From Verrucomicrobiota bacterium (GTDB taxonomy: Bacteria; Verrucomicrobiota; Verrucomicrobiia; Opitutales; Opitutaceae), in contig JACRKC010000069.1 of assembly GCA_016235555.1 (NCBI GenBank), positions 62,001 to 126,000 on the forward strand: a stretch of DNA of 64,000 nt, read 5' to 3'. The translations under genes and the position numbers were made by a program. This document shows, piece after piece, positions 1 through 9,196 of this stretch (within the stretch, counting starts at the first letter, position 1; the number at the start of each line of letters is the position of its first letter). The notes beneath the pieces are model-generated. The model was given only the letters and a program-made list of their open reading frames with translations. It made no database searches and was not told the DNA's origin.

Positions 1-187
1 GCTGGAGCAGCTCGATCACCTCGTCGAAGGCCAGATCGATGTATTTCGCCGGGGTCTCCTCCTTGCCCTTGATCGGCCAGTCAGGGCCGTCGAGATTTTG
101 CGCGAGGCTGCTCAGCGCGGTGTCAACCATGATGGAGGTCGCAAACGCGCTGCGCACTTCGTCCCAGTCTTTGGCGGTGGATTTCAT
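1..187 (-). CDS. Partial hypothetical protein downstream of ParA
   Basis: This is the first 62 codons of a minus-strand gene that runs off the left edge. It starts at ATG 187, 20 bases after the ParA stop codon, so it is probably co-transcribed with parA. The visible protein begins MKSTAKDWDEVRSAF, is soluble and helical, and has no signal peptide. I do not recognise the family. Its position suggests a small ParA partner or an unrelated cytoplasmic protein, but nothing in the visible part decides this. Confidence 0.6.
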   Translation of the reverse strand, partial: MKSTAKDWDEVRSAFATSIMVDTALSSLAQNLDGPDWPIKGKEETPAKYIDLAFDEVIELLQ

Positions 188-207
188 GGAGCGGAATTCA
201 GCCGGCC

Positions 208-1107
208 TCACGCCGACGCGTGTGTGATGATCTCGGACGCGAGCCGGCGGTAATCATTGACCACGTTGTCGCTGCCCGCGCCGGTGTCGGCGGCCTCGGC
301 GCTCACGAGCATCACGGGCAGGCCGAGCGCGACCGCGCGGCGCACCACCATCGCGTCGCGAATCTGCGTCTCAAAAATCTTTGCCACCGGCGCGGCACGC
401 TTCGCGGTTTTGAACTGGTTGAGCCGAAGCTGGAGGCGCATCTTCGGCACCTCGATATCCACCCCGGCCTTGATCGAGTTGAAGACCAGGCCCTGCACCT
501 GCGCCGGCACGCCCATCGCGGACCGGCGAAAACTCGCGGAGAGTTGGTGAAACTTGTAGAGCTTTTCGACCAGCAGCGTGAAACCGATGAGGCTGAGCGC
601 ATCCGGATTCACCGGCACGTAGATTTCATTGCACGAAAATATCCCGCACTGCGATGCGCGCAGGATGTTCGGCGGGCAGTCAAACAGGATGAAATCGTAG
701 TTCGCCTCGATCGCCGCGAGCTGCTCGTAGAAGACCAGATAAGGCGGGCGCTTCGGGTCGCCGTTGTATTCGTTCTCGAGGTCGACCAGGTTGAAGGTGG
801 TCGCGACGAGATCGAGGCCGGGCAGCAGCTTCTCGCCGGTTTTGCCCTCGAGCACGTCCTTGATCACGATGTCCCTCACCTGCGCCCGGCCGGGATCGAA
901 GATCGAGTAGACCGCGCCCTCGCCCGTCGAGTTGAGCTTGTTCCAGCGGTCGAGCTTCAGCAGCCAGATGCTCGCGTTCGACTGCGTGTCGAAATCACAC
1001 AGCAGGACGCGCTTTCCGAGTCTGGCGAGGGACGCCGCGGTGTTGACGATGAGCGACGTTTTGCCGACGCCACCCTTGTAGTTAATAAAGCTGATTTTGC
1101 GCGCCAT
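208..1107 (-). CDS. ParA/MinD-type P-loop ATPase
   Basis: A 299-residue cytoplasmic ATPase of the ParA/Soj type. These proteins bind ATP, dimerise and usually position DNA, chemoreceptors or other cargo. The deviant Walker A motif KGGVGKTS lies at residues 11-18, followed by the switch segment CDFDTQSNAS and the Walker B segment FILFDCPP. I chose ATG 1107 because the conserved beta strand MARKISFINYKGG begins there; the frame stays open 20 codons upstream without homology-like sequence. No ParB or parS is visible. The following gene (1-187) is the only candidate partner. Chromosome partitioning is therefore not established, and cargo positioning by an orphan ParA is equally possible. Confidence 0.88.
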   Translation of the reverse strand: MARKISFINYKGGVGKTSLIVNTAASLARLGKRVLLCDFDTQSNASIWLLKLDRWNKLNSTGEGAVYSIFDPGRAQVRDIVIKDVLEGKTGEKLLPGLDLVATTFNLVDLENEYNGDPKRPPYLVFYEQLAAIEANYDFILFDCPPNILRASQCGIFSCNEIYVPVNPDALSLIGFTLLVEKLYKFHQLSASFRRSAMGVPAQVQGLVFNSIKAGVDIEVPKMRLQLRLNQFKTAKRAAPVAKIFETQIRDAMVVRRAVALGLPVMLVSAEAADTGAGSDNVVNDYRRLASEIITHASA

Positions 1108-1238
1108 GCGTGGGGGTGTCCGGCTGGCCGGACGAACACCGCCACGCTGTTCCACGACCGCCGGCACCGCGAGTCAAAAACGGACGCCATGCCTTTTGAC
1201 CAATTTTCGACGCGGCGCGCGGAGCGGATCGAGTGCGC

Positions 1239-1922
1239 TCATTCGCGATCGAGTTTGAATACGACCGGCACCGCCATGCGGAACGGCACCACCCGGCCGT
1301 CGCGCGTGCCGGGTTCGAAACGCCACCGGGACACCGCGCGGAGCGTCGGCTCATCAAACGCATGATCGGTCGTGCGCACGACCCGCGGGGCGAGCACGGC
1401 GCCGTTCTCGTCGACCATGAACTCGACGATGACCTCGCCGTCCCCGCCGGTGCGGCGTTTGTCCGGCGGGTATTGCGGCGGCACCCGCAGGCGTGTGCGC
1501 GGCGGATGGTCGAGCAGGCGGGCGTCAATCAGACTCCGACCGCCACCCTCCGTCCCCGTCCGATCGCCGACCGCACCGCGAAGACGGTCGAGCCCGTCGA
1601 GGTTGACGACGGGATGCTCCGGGTTCCGCGTCGCCCGGTCCGGCACCTGGATGACAAACGGATCGTTGGCCGGGAGCGGCGGCGGCTCGGTGGTGACCGG
1701 CGGTGATTCGCGGTCGGCCCTCTCCGGCGCGACCTCTTTCGCCGGGTCCGTGTCCGCCGCCAGCGTCACCACCACCGGATCGCTGTCGGGCGGCGGCGAC
1801 GACGATGGAGGCGGGGGCGGCGGGTCGCCGGGCGCTGTTGTCGGTGAATTTGTGATACCAAACAGCAGGCCGACGTGAACGGCGGCTGCGAGCGCAATCG
1901 GCAGTGCGAACTGGCGTTCCAT
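1239..1922 (-). CDS. TonB family energy transducer
   Basis: A 227-residue protein with the TonB layout. A single N-terminal membrane anchor lies at about residues 7-22, then a proline-rich periplasmic stretch (about 33-55, with a second Pro/Glu segment to about 95), and a C-terminal TonB domain from about 145 to the end. The C-terminal domain has the family pattern: PPQYPPDKRR, then GEVIVEFMVDENG, then a closing WRFEPG segment. It would carry proton-motive-force energy to outer-membrane receptors such as the one at 57018. ExbB and ExbD are not in the window. The gene is transcribed divergently from the PilX-like gene at 2126, with about 200 bases between them. Confidence 0.85.
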   Translation of the reverse strand: MERQFALPIALAAAVHVGLLFGITNSPTTAPGDPPPPPPSSSPPPDSDPVVVTLAADTDPAKEVAPERADRESPPVTTEPPPLPANDPFVIQVPDRATRNPEHPVVNLDGLDRLRGAVGDRTGTEGGGRSLIDARLLDHPPRTRLRVPPQYPPDKRRTGGDGEVIVEFMVDENGAVLAPRVVRTTDHAFDEPTLRAVSRWRFEPGTRDGRVVPFRMAVPVVFKLDRE

Positions 1923-2125
1923 GTTTCCTCCGGGGTTCAGGGTTCGCTCAGGACTACGCGCGGCCGGCCGGTTTCTTAGTTCCCGGCGCTCCGGGTGGAA
2001 ACCACGCAGGCGCCGCCCGGCGGATTTTCGCCCCTACGTAGTCTCCTTGCCGGCAGCTAGTGCAAACTGCTTATCGCGAGGGGTGTTTCCCTGTCTGGTC
2101 CGCCGGTGAAATAAGGCACTCACTG

Positions 2126-3502
2126 GTGCCCGTGAAGCAGAACTCCCGACTGACAAAGCAGCTGACCAGCGAGCGCGGTGCCGCGCTGCTGGCGGCGATG
2201 TGCTTTGCGGCGGCCCTCGCGATCGCGTTGGGGAGCTACCTCACCCTGTGCTACCGGTCGCTCCAGATGAGCACCCGCAATATGAGCAGCACGCACAGCG
2301 TCGAACTCGCGGAAGTCGGGATGGAAGAGGCCCTCTGGGCGCTCAACAAAAACGACTGGTCCAGCTGGACCATCACCGGCACGACCGCCACGAAGACCAC
2401 CTCCGGGTTCACCTACGACAACGGCGTCACCGGCTCCGTCACCGCCACCGTCACCAACTACGACGGCAGCCTCGCCTCGGATCGCACCGTGACCGTCACC
2501 GGCACCACCACCTTGGACGACGGTTCGACCACCAGCCGCACGCTCACCAGCACCTCGTCGAAAGCCCCCCTCTTCGTCAACGCCGTCGCCGCCACCGCCG
2601 CCCGCACGACTTCGACAGGGTCTGTCTCCTTCAGCTCGGGCGGCACGGTCGACAGCTACGACTCCGCGCTCGGCACCTACGCCTCGCAGACCCCCACCTA
2701 CTCGGCCATCCTCGCCTCGTCCGCGACCGCGCCGGATTCCGCCACCATCGCGCTCGTCAACGCGCAGGTCAAAGGCTACGCCGCCAGCAACTATCCCGAT
2801 CTCCCTAGCTTTTCTACGAGCGCCACCCTTCGCGGTCCGTCGACGCCGCTCACCACCAAGATCGACACCGCCCGCATCAGCACCAGCCCCTACCAACCCC
2901 TCTTTTCGATCCTCACTCCGTCGGGCGCCGGCACCACGGTGAGCAGCCCCGCCGCTGGCACGACTCTGACACTCGGCGTCGCCGGTGAAACCACGCCGCG
3001 CCTCTACTACTGCAACAGCATCGATCTGAAGGCGGCCAACACCAAGATCGTCGTCAACGGCCCGGTCCAACTCGTCATCACCGGCTCCGGCAGCTTTTAC
3101 GTCGGTCTCAACGGCGGCAACAATACGACGCTGGTCCAGATCAGCAGCACCGGCAGTCTCGAGGTCTTTACCGGCGGCGACATTGCGATCTACAAGGGCG
3201 GCATCAGCAACCTCACCCTCGATCCGAAAAAGTGCGCGATCTACGGCACGTGGACCGGCACCGCCCCGGACATGAACACCGCGACCGCTTTCCACGGCGT
3301 CGTCTACCTGCCCTACGCCGATTTCAAGGTCATCAGCAACAACGCCATCTACGGCTCGATCGTTGCGAACAAGGTGGTTTTCTCCGGCGGCAGCCCGGTG
3401 GTGCATTACGATGTGAACCTCCGCGATGTCTCGGCCACCGACTTCCGCGGCCTCGAACAGCCATACGCGGTCTCCAACTGGCGCGAGACCACCAACCCGT
3501 AA
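2126..3502 (+). CDS. PilX-like exported pilus-associated protein
   Basis: About 458 residues. The N-terminus carries a basic stretch and ERGAALLAAMCF followed by a hydrophobic helix, the usual start of PilX-type pseudopilin-like proteins, although no GFTLxE cleavage motif is present. The rest is Thr/Ser/Gly-rich and beta-strand-like, with a C-terminal region (about 370-440) ending in AIYGSIVANKVVFSGGSPV, typical of large PilX-associated proteins that present a beta-helix-like domain. No ATG lies near the hydrophobic segment. GTG 2126 or GTG 2132 gives a sensible short leader; an ATG-like start at 2060 would add an implausible Cys/Trp segment. It stands alone, 14 kb from the secretion operon. 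Confidence 0.65.
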   Translation: MPVKQNSRLTKQLTSERGAALLAAMCFAAALAIALGSYLTLCYRSLQMSTRNMSSTHSVELAEVGMEEALWALNKNDWSSWTITGTTATKTTSGFTYDNGVTGSVTATVTNYDGSLASDRTVTVTGTTTLDDGSTTSRTLTSTSSKAPLFVNAVAATAARTTSTGSVSFSSGGTVDSYDSALGTYASQTPTYSAILASSATAPDSATIALVNAQVKGYAASNYPDLPSFSTSATLRGPSTPLTTKIDTARISTSPYQPLFSILTPSGAGTTVSSPAAGTTLTLGVAGETTPRLYYCNSIDLKAANTKIVVNGPVQLVITGSGSFYVGLNGGNNTTLVQISSTGSLEVFTGGDIAIYKGGISNLTLDPKKCAIYGTWTGTAPDMNTATAFHGVVYLPYADFKVISNNAIYGSIVANKVVFSGGSPVVHYDVNLRDVSATDFRGLEQPYAVSNWRETTNP

Positions 3503-3557
3503 GCGGCGCACCACCGCTCGCGCTTGTGTCCCGCCGCCGCCTGCTTTGCAGTGCGTC

Positions 3558-6416
3558 GTGCTTCGGTCACTCCCCGTCCCCTTTCGGGCACTGCTATCAA
3601 CGCTGATCTGCTCGCCGCTGCTTCGGGCCGACGCATCATCGGCGACCGCCAGTCCCGCGGCGGTGAATCCGCGCCTGCTTTCGGGCGGTCTGCTCCTCGC
3701 CCGTGAATCCACCGGACTCTACGGCCACCGCGTCCCGCCCCGCGCCGCCCGCACGGGCCCGGCCGATCTGTCCAAGGGCCAACCGCCCGCCGTGCTCGAT
3801 GCCCGGGTCGGCCCCAACGTCCGTCTCGGCGCCGATCCCACGGCGCTCCCGGCCGGCCAGACCGCCCAGGCGGAGTCGCATGTCGTGCGTAGCCTTACCG
3901 ATCCCGACCTCCTCCTGGCCACGTTTCAGGAAGGTCGCTACACCACCAACGGCGGCGCGGTCAGCAACGGTTACGCCCTTTCCCGCGATGGCGGCTTCAC
4001 CTGGCAGCGCGGGTTGGTTCCCCAACTGACCCGATCCACCGGTGGCGCCTACCGCCGCGCGACGGACCCCGTCGCCGCCATCGGACCGCAGGGCGATCTC
4101 TACCTCAATTCTCTCGCGTCGGCCGACGATGCATTCGGGACGGCCGACATCGTGCTCTCCCGCTCCACCGACGGCGGCGCGACGTGGAGCGCTCCGTTGA
4201 TGGTGTTTCGGCAAACCTCCGCCCAAGCCTCGCCCGACAAAAACTGGATCGCCGTCAACGAATTCTCCGGCACGCCCGCCTTCAGTCGCCTCGCCTGCTC
4301 GTGGACGAATTTTACCACCGACGCGCGTGGTAGCAGCACCGGCAACAACATCATCCTCGCCCTCTCCGATGATCGCGGGACGACGTGGACATCCCCCATC
4401 GCCGTCACACCCGCCGGCACGATCAATCAAGGCTCCCTGCCGTTGTTCCTCCCCGACGGGTCCCTGCTCGTGGTCTTCCTCACGCTGAGCAATCCGAACA
4501 ATCCGGCGCTCTTCAGCGTCCAGTGCAAGCGCTCCACCGACGGCGGCCGGACGTTTCCCGCGGTCGCCACCACGATCGCCGCCAACGTCAACGGCTGGGA
4601 CGATCCCGACCTCCGCAACGGCATGCTCGTGCCGCAAGCCGACGTCGCCCGGCAGAACGGCGCCATCGTGGTCACCTGCAACGCCGTCATCGCCGGCACG
4701 CCGCGCGTCCTCGTGACGCGTTCGACCGATCAGGGGGCGACGTGGAGCGCGCCCGTTGTTGCAAGCGACAACCCCGACGGCATCAGCGTCACCAACCCGG
4801 CCATCGCCGTCACGCCGGACGGCGCCACGGTAACCGTCATTTTCACCGACAAGCGCCTCAGCCCGGTCGCGCCCGACGGCCATCGCTATTTCGTCGACCA
4901 CTACGCCGCGCAATCGTTCGACGGTGGCGCCACCTGGCAGCCGAACCTTCGCCTGAGCGAGATGAGCAGCGACGTGCGCTACGCGCCGCTCACCTCGCAG
5001 GGTTACATGCTCGGTGACTACATCGGGGTCACCGCGCTTTTCACCGCTGATCAACCGTGCGTCGCCATCTGGTGCGACACCCGCCGCGGTGATGCCGACC
5101 CTTTTTCGGTTCGCATCGCCCCGGTGAAAACCGCCGATTTTGCAGCATGGTCCGCCGTCCACGGCCTGCCTGCCGCGGGTGCGCTGCCCGACCTCGTGTC
5201 CGATGCCGATGGCGACGGCGAAGAGAAATACTTCGAATTCCTGTCCGGCTCGAACCCGCGCAACGCCGAGGACGGCGAACCGCTTTTTGTGCGCCGAACC
5301 ACTCCGGCCATCACCGACGTCTTCTGGCTGGAGCGCACGGGCATCCAGAAAATCCCGATCAGCGACGGCGTCGCCTGGGCCAATGCCGCGACACTCGGCC
5401 AGTCGAATCCATTCAGCATGTCCGCCGCCGTCGCCGGCAATGTGCCCGCCGACCAGTTTCCCGCCACCACGCCACCCTCCGGCCTCGCCTGGCAAGGCGC
5501 CCGCTTCACGTTTGATCCCAACCCGCCGGTCGCATTCGCCCGCGCCATCAAATACAGCACCGGCCTGCCAGTCACGCCATCGAAACTCATCGCCACGAGC
5601 GCGGCCGACTCCCGCCTCGTCAATCTCTCCACCCGCGGTCAGGTCGGCACCGGCGCGAATCAACTCATCGTCGGCTTCGTCCTCGACGGCAACAAGTCCA
5701 TGCTTGTCCGCGCCGCCGGTCCGGCGCTCTCGGCCCTCGGCGTGCCCGGTGCCCTCGCCGACCCGAGTCTCACGCTTGAGGCCCCCGCCTCGGATCTCTC
5801 GCGCGCCAACGACAACTGGCAGCAAGGCACCGCCACCGTCGCGCTGTTTGCGCGACTGGGCGCGTTTCCGTTTGCCGCCAACAGTCTCGATGCCGCGCTC
5901 GCCTTGTCGCTCGGCGCCCAGAGTTACTCCGCGTTAGTCTCAGGCGCCGGCGCCTCCACCGGCATCGCCCTCGTCGAAGCCTACGACGCCGACCCCGCGC
6001 CCGGCGCGCCCGCCAACCCGCGCCTCGTCAACCTGTCCACCCGCGGCAACGCCGGCACCGGCGACAACGCCCTCATCGCCGGCTTCGTCCTCTCCGGCAC
6101 GCAACCGCGGCGCGTGCTGATCCGCGCGGTCGGCCCTTCGCTGGCCACGGTCGGCGTCGACGGCGCGCTGGCCGATCCGCAGCTCGAACTCTTCCGCGGC
6201 ACGCAGCGAATCGCGGCCAACGACGACTGGGAAATCAGCCGCAGTTCCGCCGCCATCGCGGCTACGGCCCAACGGGTCGGTGCGTTTCCGCTCGCCGCAA
6301 CAAGCCTCGACGCCGCCCTCCTCCTCACCCTCGCACCCGGCAGCTACACGGTGGTCGTGACCGGAGTCGACGGCGCGACCGGCCTCGCGCTCGTTGAGAT
6401 TTACGATGCGGATTGA
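3558..6416 (+). CDS. Secreted BNR-repeat sialidase-fold protein
   Basis: About 952 residues from GTG 3558, chosen because it yields a clean signal peptide (MLRSLPVPFRALLSTLI then LLRADA); the frame is open back to 3426 but would overlap the previous gene. Asp-box (BNR) repeats typical of six-bladed propellers recur: SRDGGFTW, STDGGATW, SDDRGTTW, STDGGRTF, STDQGATW and SFDGGATW. Next comes a DADGDGEEKYFEF calcium-type linker, then two tandem domains of about 125 residues, each beginning RLVNLSTRG and ending ALVExYDAD. The catalytic Arg triad of true sialidases cannot be confirmed by eye, so substrate and activity are open; an adhesive or carbohydrate-binding role is also possible. Confidence 0.75.
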   Translation: MLRSLPVPFRALLSTLICSPLLRADASSATASPAAVNPRLLSGGLLLARESTGLYGHRVPPRAARTGPADLSKGQPPAVLDARVGPNVRLGADPTALPAGQTAQAESHVVRSLTDPDLLLATFQEGRYTTNGGAVSNGYALSRDGGFTWQRGLVPQLTRSTGGAYRRATDPVAAIGPQGDLYLNSLASADDAFGTADIVLSRSTDGGATWSAPLMVFRQTSAQASPDKNWIAVNEFSGTPAFSRLACSWTNFTTDARGSSTGNNIILALSDDRGTTWTSPIAVTPAGTINQGSLPLFLPDGSLLVVFLTLSNPNNPALFSVQCKRSTDGGRTFPAVATTIAANVNGWDDPDLRNGMLVPQADVARQNGAIVVTCNAVIAGTPRVLVTRSTDQGATWSAPVVASDNPDGISVTNPAIAVTPDGATVTVIFTDKRLSPVAPDGHRYFVDHYAAQSFDGGATWQPNLRLSEMSSDVRYAPLTSQGYMLGDYIGVTALFTADQPCVAIWCDTRRGDADPFSVRIAPVKTADFAAWSAVHGLPAAGALPDLVSDADGDGEEKYFEFLSGSNPRNAEDGEPLFVRRTTPAITDVFWLERTGIQKIPISDGVAWANAATLGQSNPFSMSAAVAGNVPADQFPATTPPSGLAWQGARFTFDPNPPVAFARAIKYSTGLPVTPSKLIATSAADSRLVNLSTRGQVGTGANQLIVGFVLDGNKSMLVRAAGPALSALGVPGALADPSLTLEAPASDLSRANDNWQQGTATVALFARLGAFPFAANSLDAALALSLGAQSYSALVSGAGASTGIALVEAYDADPAPGAPANPRLVNLSTRGNAGTGDNALIAGFVLSGTQPRRVLIRAVGPSLATVGVDGALADPQLELFRGTQRIAANDDWEISRSSAAIAATAQRVGAFPLAATSLDAALLLTLAPGSYTVVVTGVDGATGLALVEIYDAD

Positions 6417-7113
6417 ACCGCCCGCCGCGCCCCGGCTTGCTCGCCGGATGCGTTTGCCCGCTCTGTTCGGCCTGCTCGTCGCCACCGCGTCCGCCGCGGT
6501 CCCGCCCGCCCTCCAGGCCGCCCTCGATGCCTTTCAAGCCGAGCCGCCGCCCGGTTGGTCGTTCACCCAGACCACGGTAGGCGACGGCAAATCCACCGTC
6601 GAGCGATGCGATGCCGCGAGGCCCGAGTTCGAGCGCTGGTCGCTCGTCCAACAGGACGGTCGCGCTCCGACCGACGACGAAACCAGACGCTACCAGGAAA
6701 ACCGCTCCCGTCGTTCGCGCGGCGGCACCGCGCCAAAACTCACCAGCCAGTTCGATCTCGCCACGCTGGAAACGCTGTCCGACACCGCGGAACGCGCCAC
6801 TTATCGGTGTCCGCTGAAGCGCACCGATCCCGGTGACAAGACCGCCGAGTTCATCCGCGCCACCATCGTCCTGCACAAACCCACGCGCACGATCGAATCG
6901 CTCGAACTCGGCAGCGCCGCCGGGTTCAAACCCACCTTCGGCGTCACGATCGCCGAAATGAAAACGACGATGACCTACAGTCTCCCGGCCGCCGAGGCGC
7001 CCAGCCTTCCGCAAAAAGTCACCGTCCGCATGCGCGGCCGCGCCTTACTCGACAAGTCGCTCGACGCCGACCTCACGGTGACCTTCTGCGACTACGCTCC
7101 GGCGAAGCGCTAG
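6406..7113 (+). CDS. Small exported protein of unknown function
   Basis: A 235-residue product. ATG 6406 overlaps the stop codon of the BNR gene by 11 bases, suggesting translational coupling; ATG 6448 (MRLPALFGLLV) is an alternative that starts right at the signal peptide. After the signal peptide the protein is a mixed beta protein with only two cysteines and no motif I recognise. The segments FSFTQT-like near the start and MTYSLP...VTVRMRGRALLDKSL near the end resemble lipoprotein-carrier-like beta sheets, but this is only an impression. It probably works in the periplasm alongside the BNR protein. Confidence 0.6.
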   Translation: MRIEPPAAPRLARRMRLPALFGLLVATASAAVPPALQAALDAFQAEPPPGWSFTQTTVGDGKSTVERCDAARPEFERWSLVQQDGRAPTDDETRRYQENRSRRSRGGTAPKLTSQFDLATLETLSDTAERATYRCPLKRTDPGDKTAEFIRATIVLHKPTRTIESLELGSAAGFKPTFGVTIAEMKTTMTYSLPAAEAPSLPQKVTVRMRGRALLDKSLDADLTVTFCDYAPAKR

Positions 7114-7153
7114 CACTACTTTGTCACGTTCCTCTCAAAAACGACTCCAAAAC

Positions 7154-7178
7154 GAAAGTAACCCATTGGGTTACTTTC
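7154..7178. repeat. 25-bp perfect palindrome, CATTG spacer
   Basis: Arms GAAAGTAACC and GGTTACTTTC flank the spacer CATTG in the gap after the gene ending at 7113. Two other copies with the same 10-5-10 plan occur at 14729 and near 33536, with different outer bases but the same ACC-spacer-GGT centre. Confidence 0.7.
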
Positions 7179-7261
7179 CCTCTGAAAAACCCGACGGTGA
7201 TGAGAGTAAACATCCCCGGGGCATTTGATCAATCCCACCATGCAACCTTCGACCACTCATC

Positions 7262-7317
7262 GTAGCGGCGAGCGCCAGCGAGCCGACGCTCTTCGACTCG
7301 CTGGCGCTCGTCGCTAC
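7262..7317. repeat. Two-arm palindromic element (GTAG...CTAC)
   Basis: A 56-bp inverted repeat with 21-base arms that differ at one position, bounded by GTAGCG and CGCTAC. The arms share GAGCGCCAGCGAG with the element near 39844. It lies between convergent genes ending at 7113 and 7380, so it may also act as a bidirectional terminator. Confidence 0.75.
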
Positions 7318-7379
7318 CCGACCAAGCCGGAGCAAGCTCCGGGGCATCAGACCCAACGAGAGTGAACTACTAGCCGCCC

Positions 7380-8288
7380 TCACGCGCGGAACACCAGCTC
7401 GCGCGACGGCTCGCGCCCGTGCCCGGTCAGGATCAGCCGATCCGGCAGCACCTCGGCCGTCGCATACGCAGTCGTGGCGGCGGTCTCCACCATGCCATGC
7501 ATGGTCACGCACGGCACGCCGTGCACGACGGCGAAATGGCCCGCGTGATTGTGACCATTGAGCCACGCGACGATGTTCTTCTGCCGTTCGAGCACGGCCA
7601 GCACCGCCGGCGCGTTCCACAAATTGTGCTCGTTCTCCGGCGCGATCGGATGATGCGCCAGCACGATCACCTTCAGCTTCCGTTCGCGCGCTTCCGCGCA
7701 CCTGCGCTCGAACCACGCCAGTTGCACCGGACCGATGCCGCCGTTCCACGGTTTCGCCTGGCGCACCTTCGTCTCCGTGAGCCGTTTTAATTCCGCCTCC
7801 GCCACGGCGCGCTCCGGCGTGCCCGCCGCGTGCGCGTAGGTGCTCACGTCGTTCGTGTCGAGAATCGCAAAACAAAAGCCGCCGCGGTCGAAGCTCCGGT
7901 AGCGCGCCTCCATCGCCATTCGCCCCGGCACCTTTGATTTCAATTCGTCCAACACCTCGAAATCGTGATTCCCCAGCAGGTGGTGCCACCCGTGCCGACT
8001 ACGGGCGAGCGGTCGCATGATCTCATCGAAGCTCTTCCACTCGCGATCGATCAGGTCGCCGAGGTGCGCGCAAAACGCCAGCTCGCGACCGTTGAAGTGC
8101 TCCACCGCCTCGCCGAGTTTCGCGAGCGACTTCCGATAGAAACGCGTGCCCTTGTCCTCGACGTCGGCGTATTGGGCATCGGCCACGAGACCGATCTCGA
8201 ATCCGGCCCGCGCGGCGCCCCGCGCAACGTAGGGCGCAGCGGCGGCGGCGAGCGTTGTGCGCAGGAAACTCCGGCGGGTGACGTTCAT
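7380..8288 (-). CDS. Tat-exported calcineurin-like metallophosphoesterase
   Basis: A 302-residue protein starting MNVTRRSFLRTT, a twin-arginine leader. The calcineurin-like metal ligands follow in order: DAQYAD near residue 34, GDLIDRE near 72, GNHDFE near 100, AHHP near 215 and NGHNHAGH near 252. The family hydrolyses phosphomono- or diesters using a bimetal centre. The start at 8288 overlaps the preceding esterase stop as ATGA, so the two are co-translated. It is the last gene of a three-gene minus-strand operon of exported proteins. The substrate is unknown. Confidence 0.88.
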   Translation of the reverse strand: MNVTRRSFLRTTLAAAAAPYVARGAARAGFEIGLVADAQYADVEDKGTRFYRKSLAKLGEAVEHFNGRELAFCAHLGDLIDREWKSFDEIMRPLARSRHGWHHLLGNHDFEVLDELKSKVPGRMAMEARYRSFDRGGFCFAILDTNDVSTYAHAAGTPERAVAEAELKRLTETKVRQAKPWNGGIGPVQLAWFERRCAEARERKLKVIVLAHHPIAPENEHNLWNAPAVLAVLERQKNIVAWLNGHNHAGHFAVVHGVPCVTMHGMVETAATTAYATAEVLPDRLILTGHGREPSRELVFRA

Positions 8289-9187
8289 GATTTCACCTTG
8301 GGCAACCAACCGTTGAAACGCATCCACGATTCGCAGTGTTGCGGCCACTCCGCAATCGGCCCGAGCGCGGGCGACATGCCCGAACCGTGCGGCCCCTTCG
8401 GATAAAGGTGCATCTCGATCGGCGCTCTGGCGCGCCGCATCGCCTGGTAAAACAGGAGGCTGTTTTCGACCGGCACCGTCGTGTCCTCGGATGAGTGCAC
8501 GAGGAACGTCGGCGGCGTGTCCTTCGTCACCTGCTCGTCGACGGACAGGTGGTGTTTCAATTCCTCCGACGGATTCGCGCCCAGCAACGGATGCCGCGTC
8601 CCCGCCGGCACGCGCGCATTGGCGAGCGAGATCATCGAGAAGACGAGAATCATGAAATCCGGCCGGCCGCTGATCTTGTCCAGCTCCGCGCCCGTGCGGC
8701 CCTCCGGCGCATCGAACAACGTGCCCGCGCTCGCGGCGAGATGCCCGCCGGCTGAGCCGCCGAGCATGCCGAGCGCGTTTGGGTTGATGCCGAATTCCGC
8801 CGCCCGTGAACGAACCAGTCGCACCGCCCGCAACGCATCCTGCAACGGCGCCGGGTGACCGTAGTCGGCGTGCCGGTATTTCAACATGAACACCGTGACG
8901 CCGACCGAGTTCAGCCACTTCGTCACCTCGCCGCCGTTCACGCCGCCCGCGACGCGCACGTAGCCACCGCCCGGTGTGTAGATGATGGCGATGCCGACGG
9001 GCTTCTCCGGCGCGTAAACCACGAGCGACGGATGATGGATGTTGGTGAAGCGCCCCTGGCCGTCGTCTTTCTCGGGGCCGGCGTCGGGCTTGAGTCCGGG
9101 CACGCCCTCCGGCCAGAGCGGGATGATTTTAGGTTCGGCGGCGAGCGCGACGCCACCGAGCAACAGGAACGGAATCAGGATTCGCAT
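8285..9187 (-). CDS. Secreted alpha/beta hydrolase (BD-FAE-like esterase)
   Basis: A 300-residue protein with a signal peptide (MRILIPFLLLGGVALA). It resembles the endo-xylanase-associated/BD-FAE esterases: an oxyanion segment YTPGGGYV, nucleophile elbow GGSAGGH near residue 150, acid in HSSEDTTVP and catalytic His in GPHGSG. The opening motif IPLWPEGVPG is characteristic of this group. Such enzymes deacetylate plant polysaccharides or cleave small esters. It sits between the unknown 603-residue exported protein (gap 9 bases) and the metallophosphatase (overlap 4 bases), pointing to one secreted degradative operon. Confidence 0.87.
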   Translation of the reverse strand: MRILIPFLLLGGVALAAEPKIIPLWPEGVPGLKPDAGPEKDDGQGRFTNIHHPSLVVYAPEKPVGIAIIYTPGGGYVRVAGGVNGGEVTKWLNSVGVTVFMLKYRHADYGHPAPLQDALRAVRLVRSRAAEFGINPNALGMLGGSAGGHLAASAGTLFDAPEGRTGAELDKISGRPDFMILVFSMISLANARVPAGTRHPLLGANPSEELKHHLSVDEQVTKDTPPTFLVHSSEDTTVPVENSLLFYQAMRRARAPIEMHLYPKGPHGSGMSPALGPIAEWPQHCESWMRFNGWLPKVKS

Positions 9188-9196
9188 CGGAGAAAT

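Noticed and set aside
2126-3502. PilX-like gene as part of the secretion operon
   Set aside because: It is 14 kb away, in a different transcription unit next to the BNR gene, and lacks the pseudopilin cleavage motif. Any link is functional guesswork.
3636-5825. Minus-strand frame opposite the BNR gene
   Set aside because: A mirror of Asp-box codons that yields Gly/Arg/Val repeats. The plus-strand product has a signal peptide and repeats with known structure.
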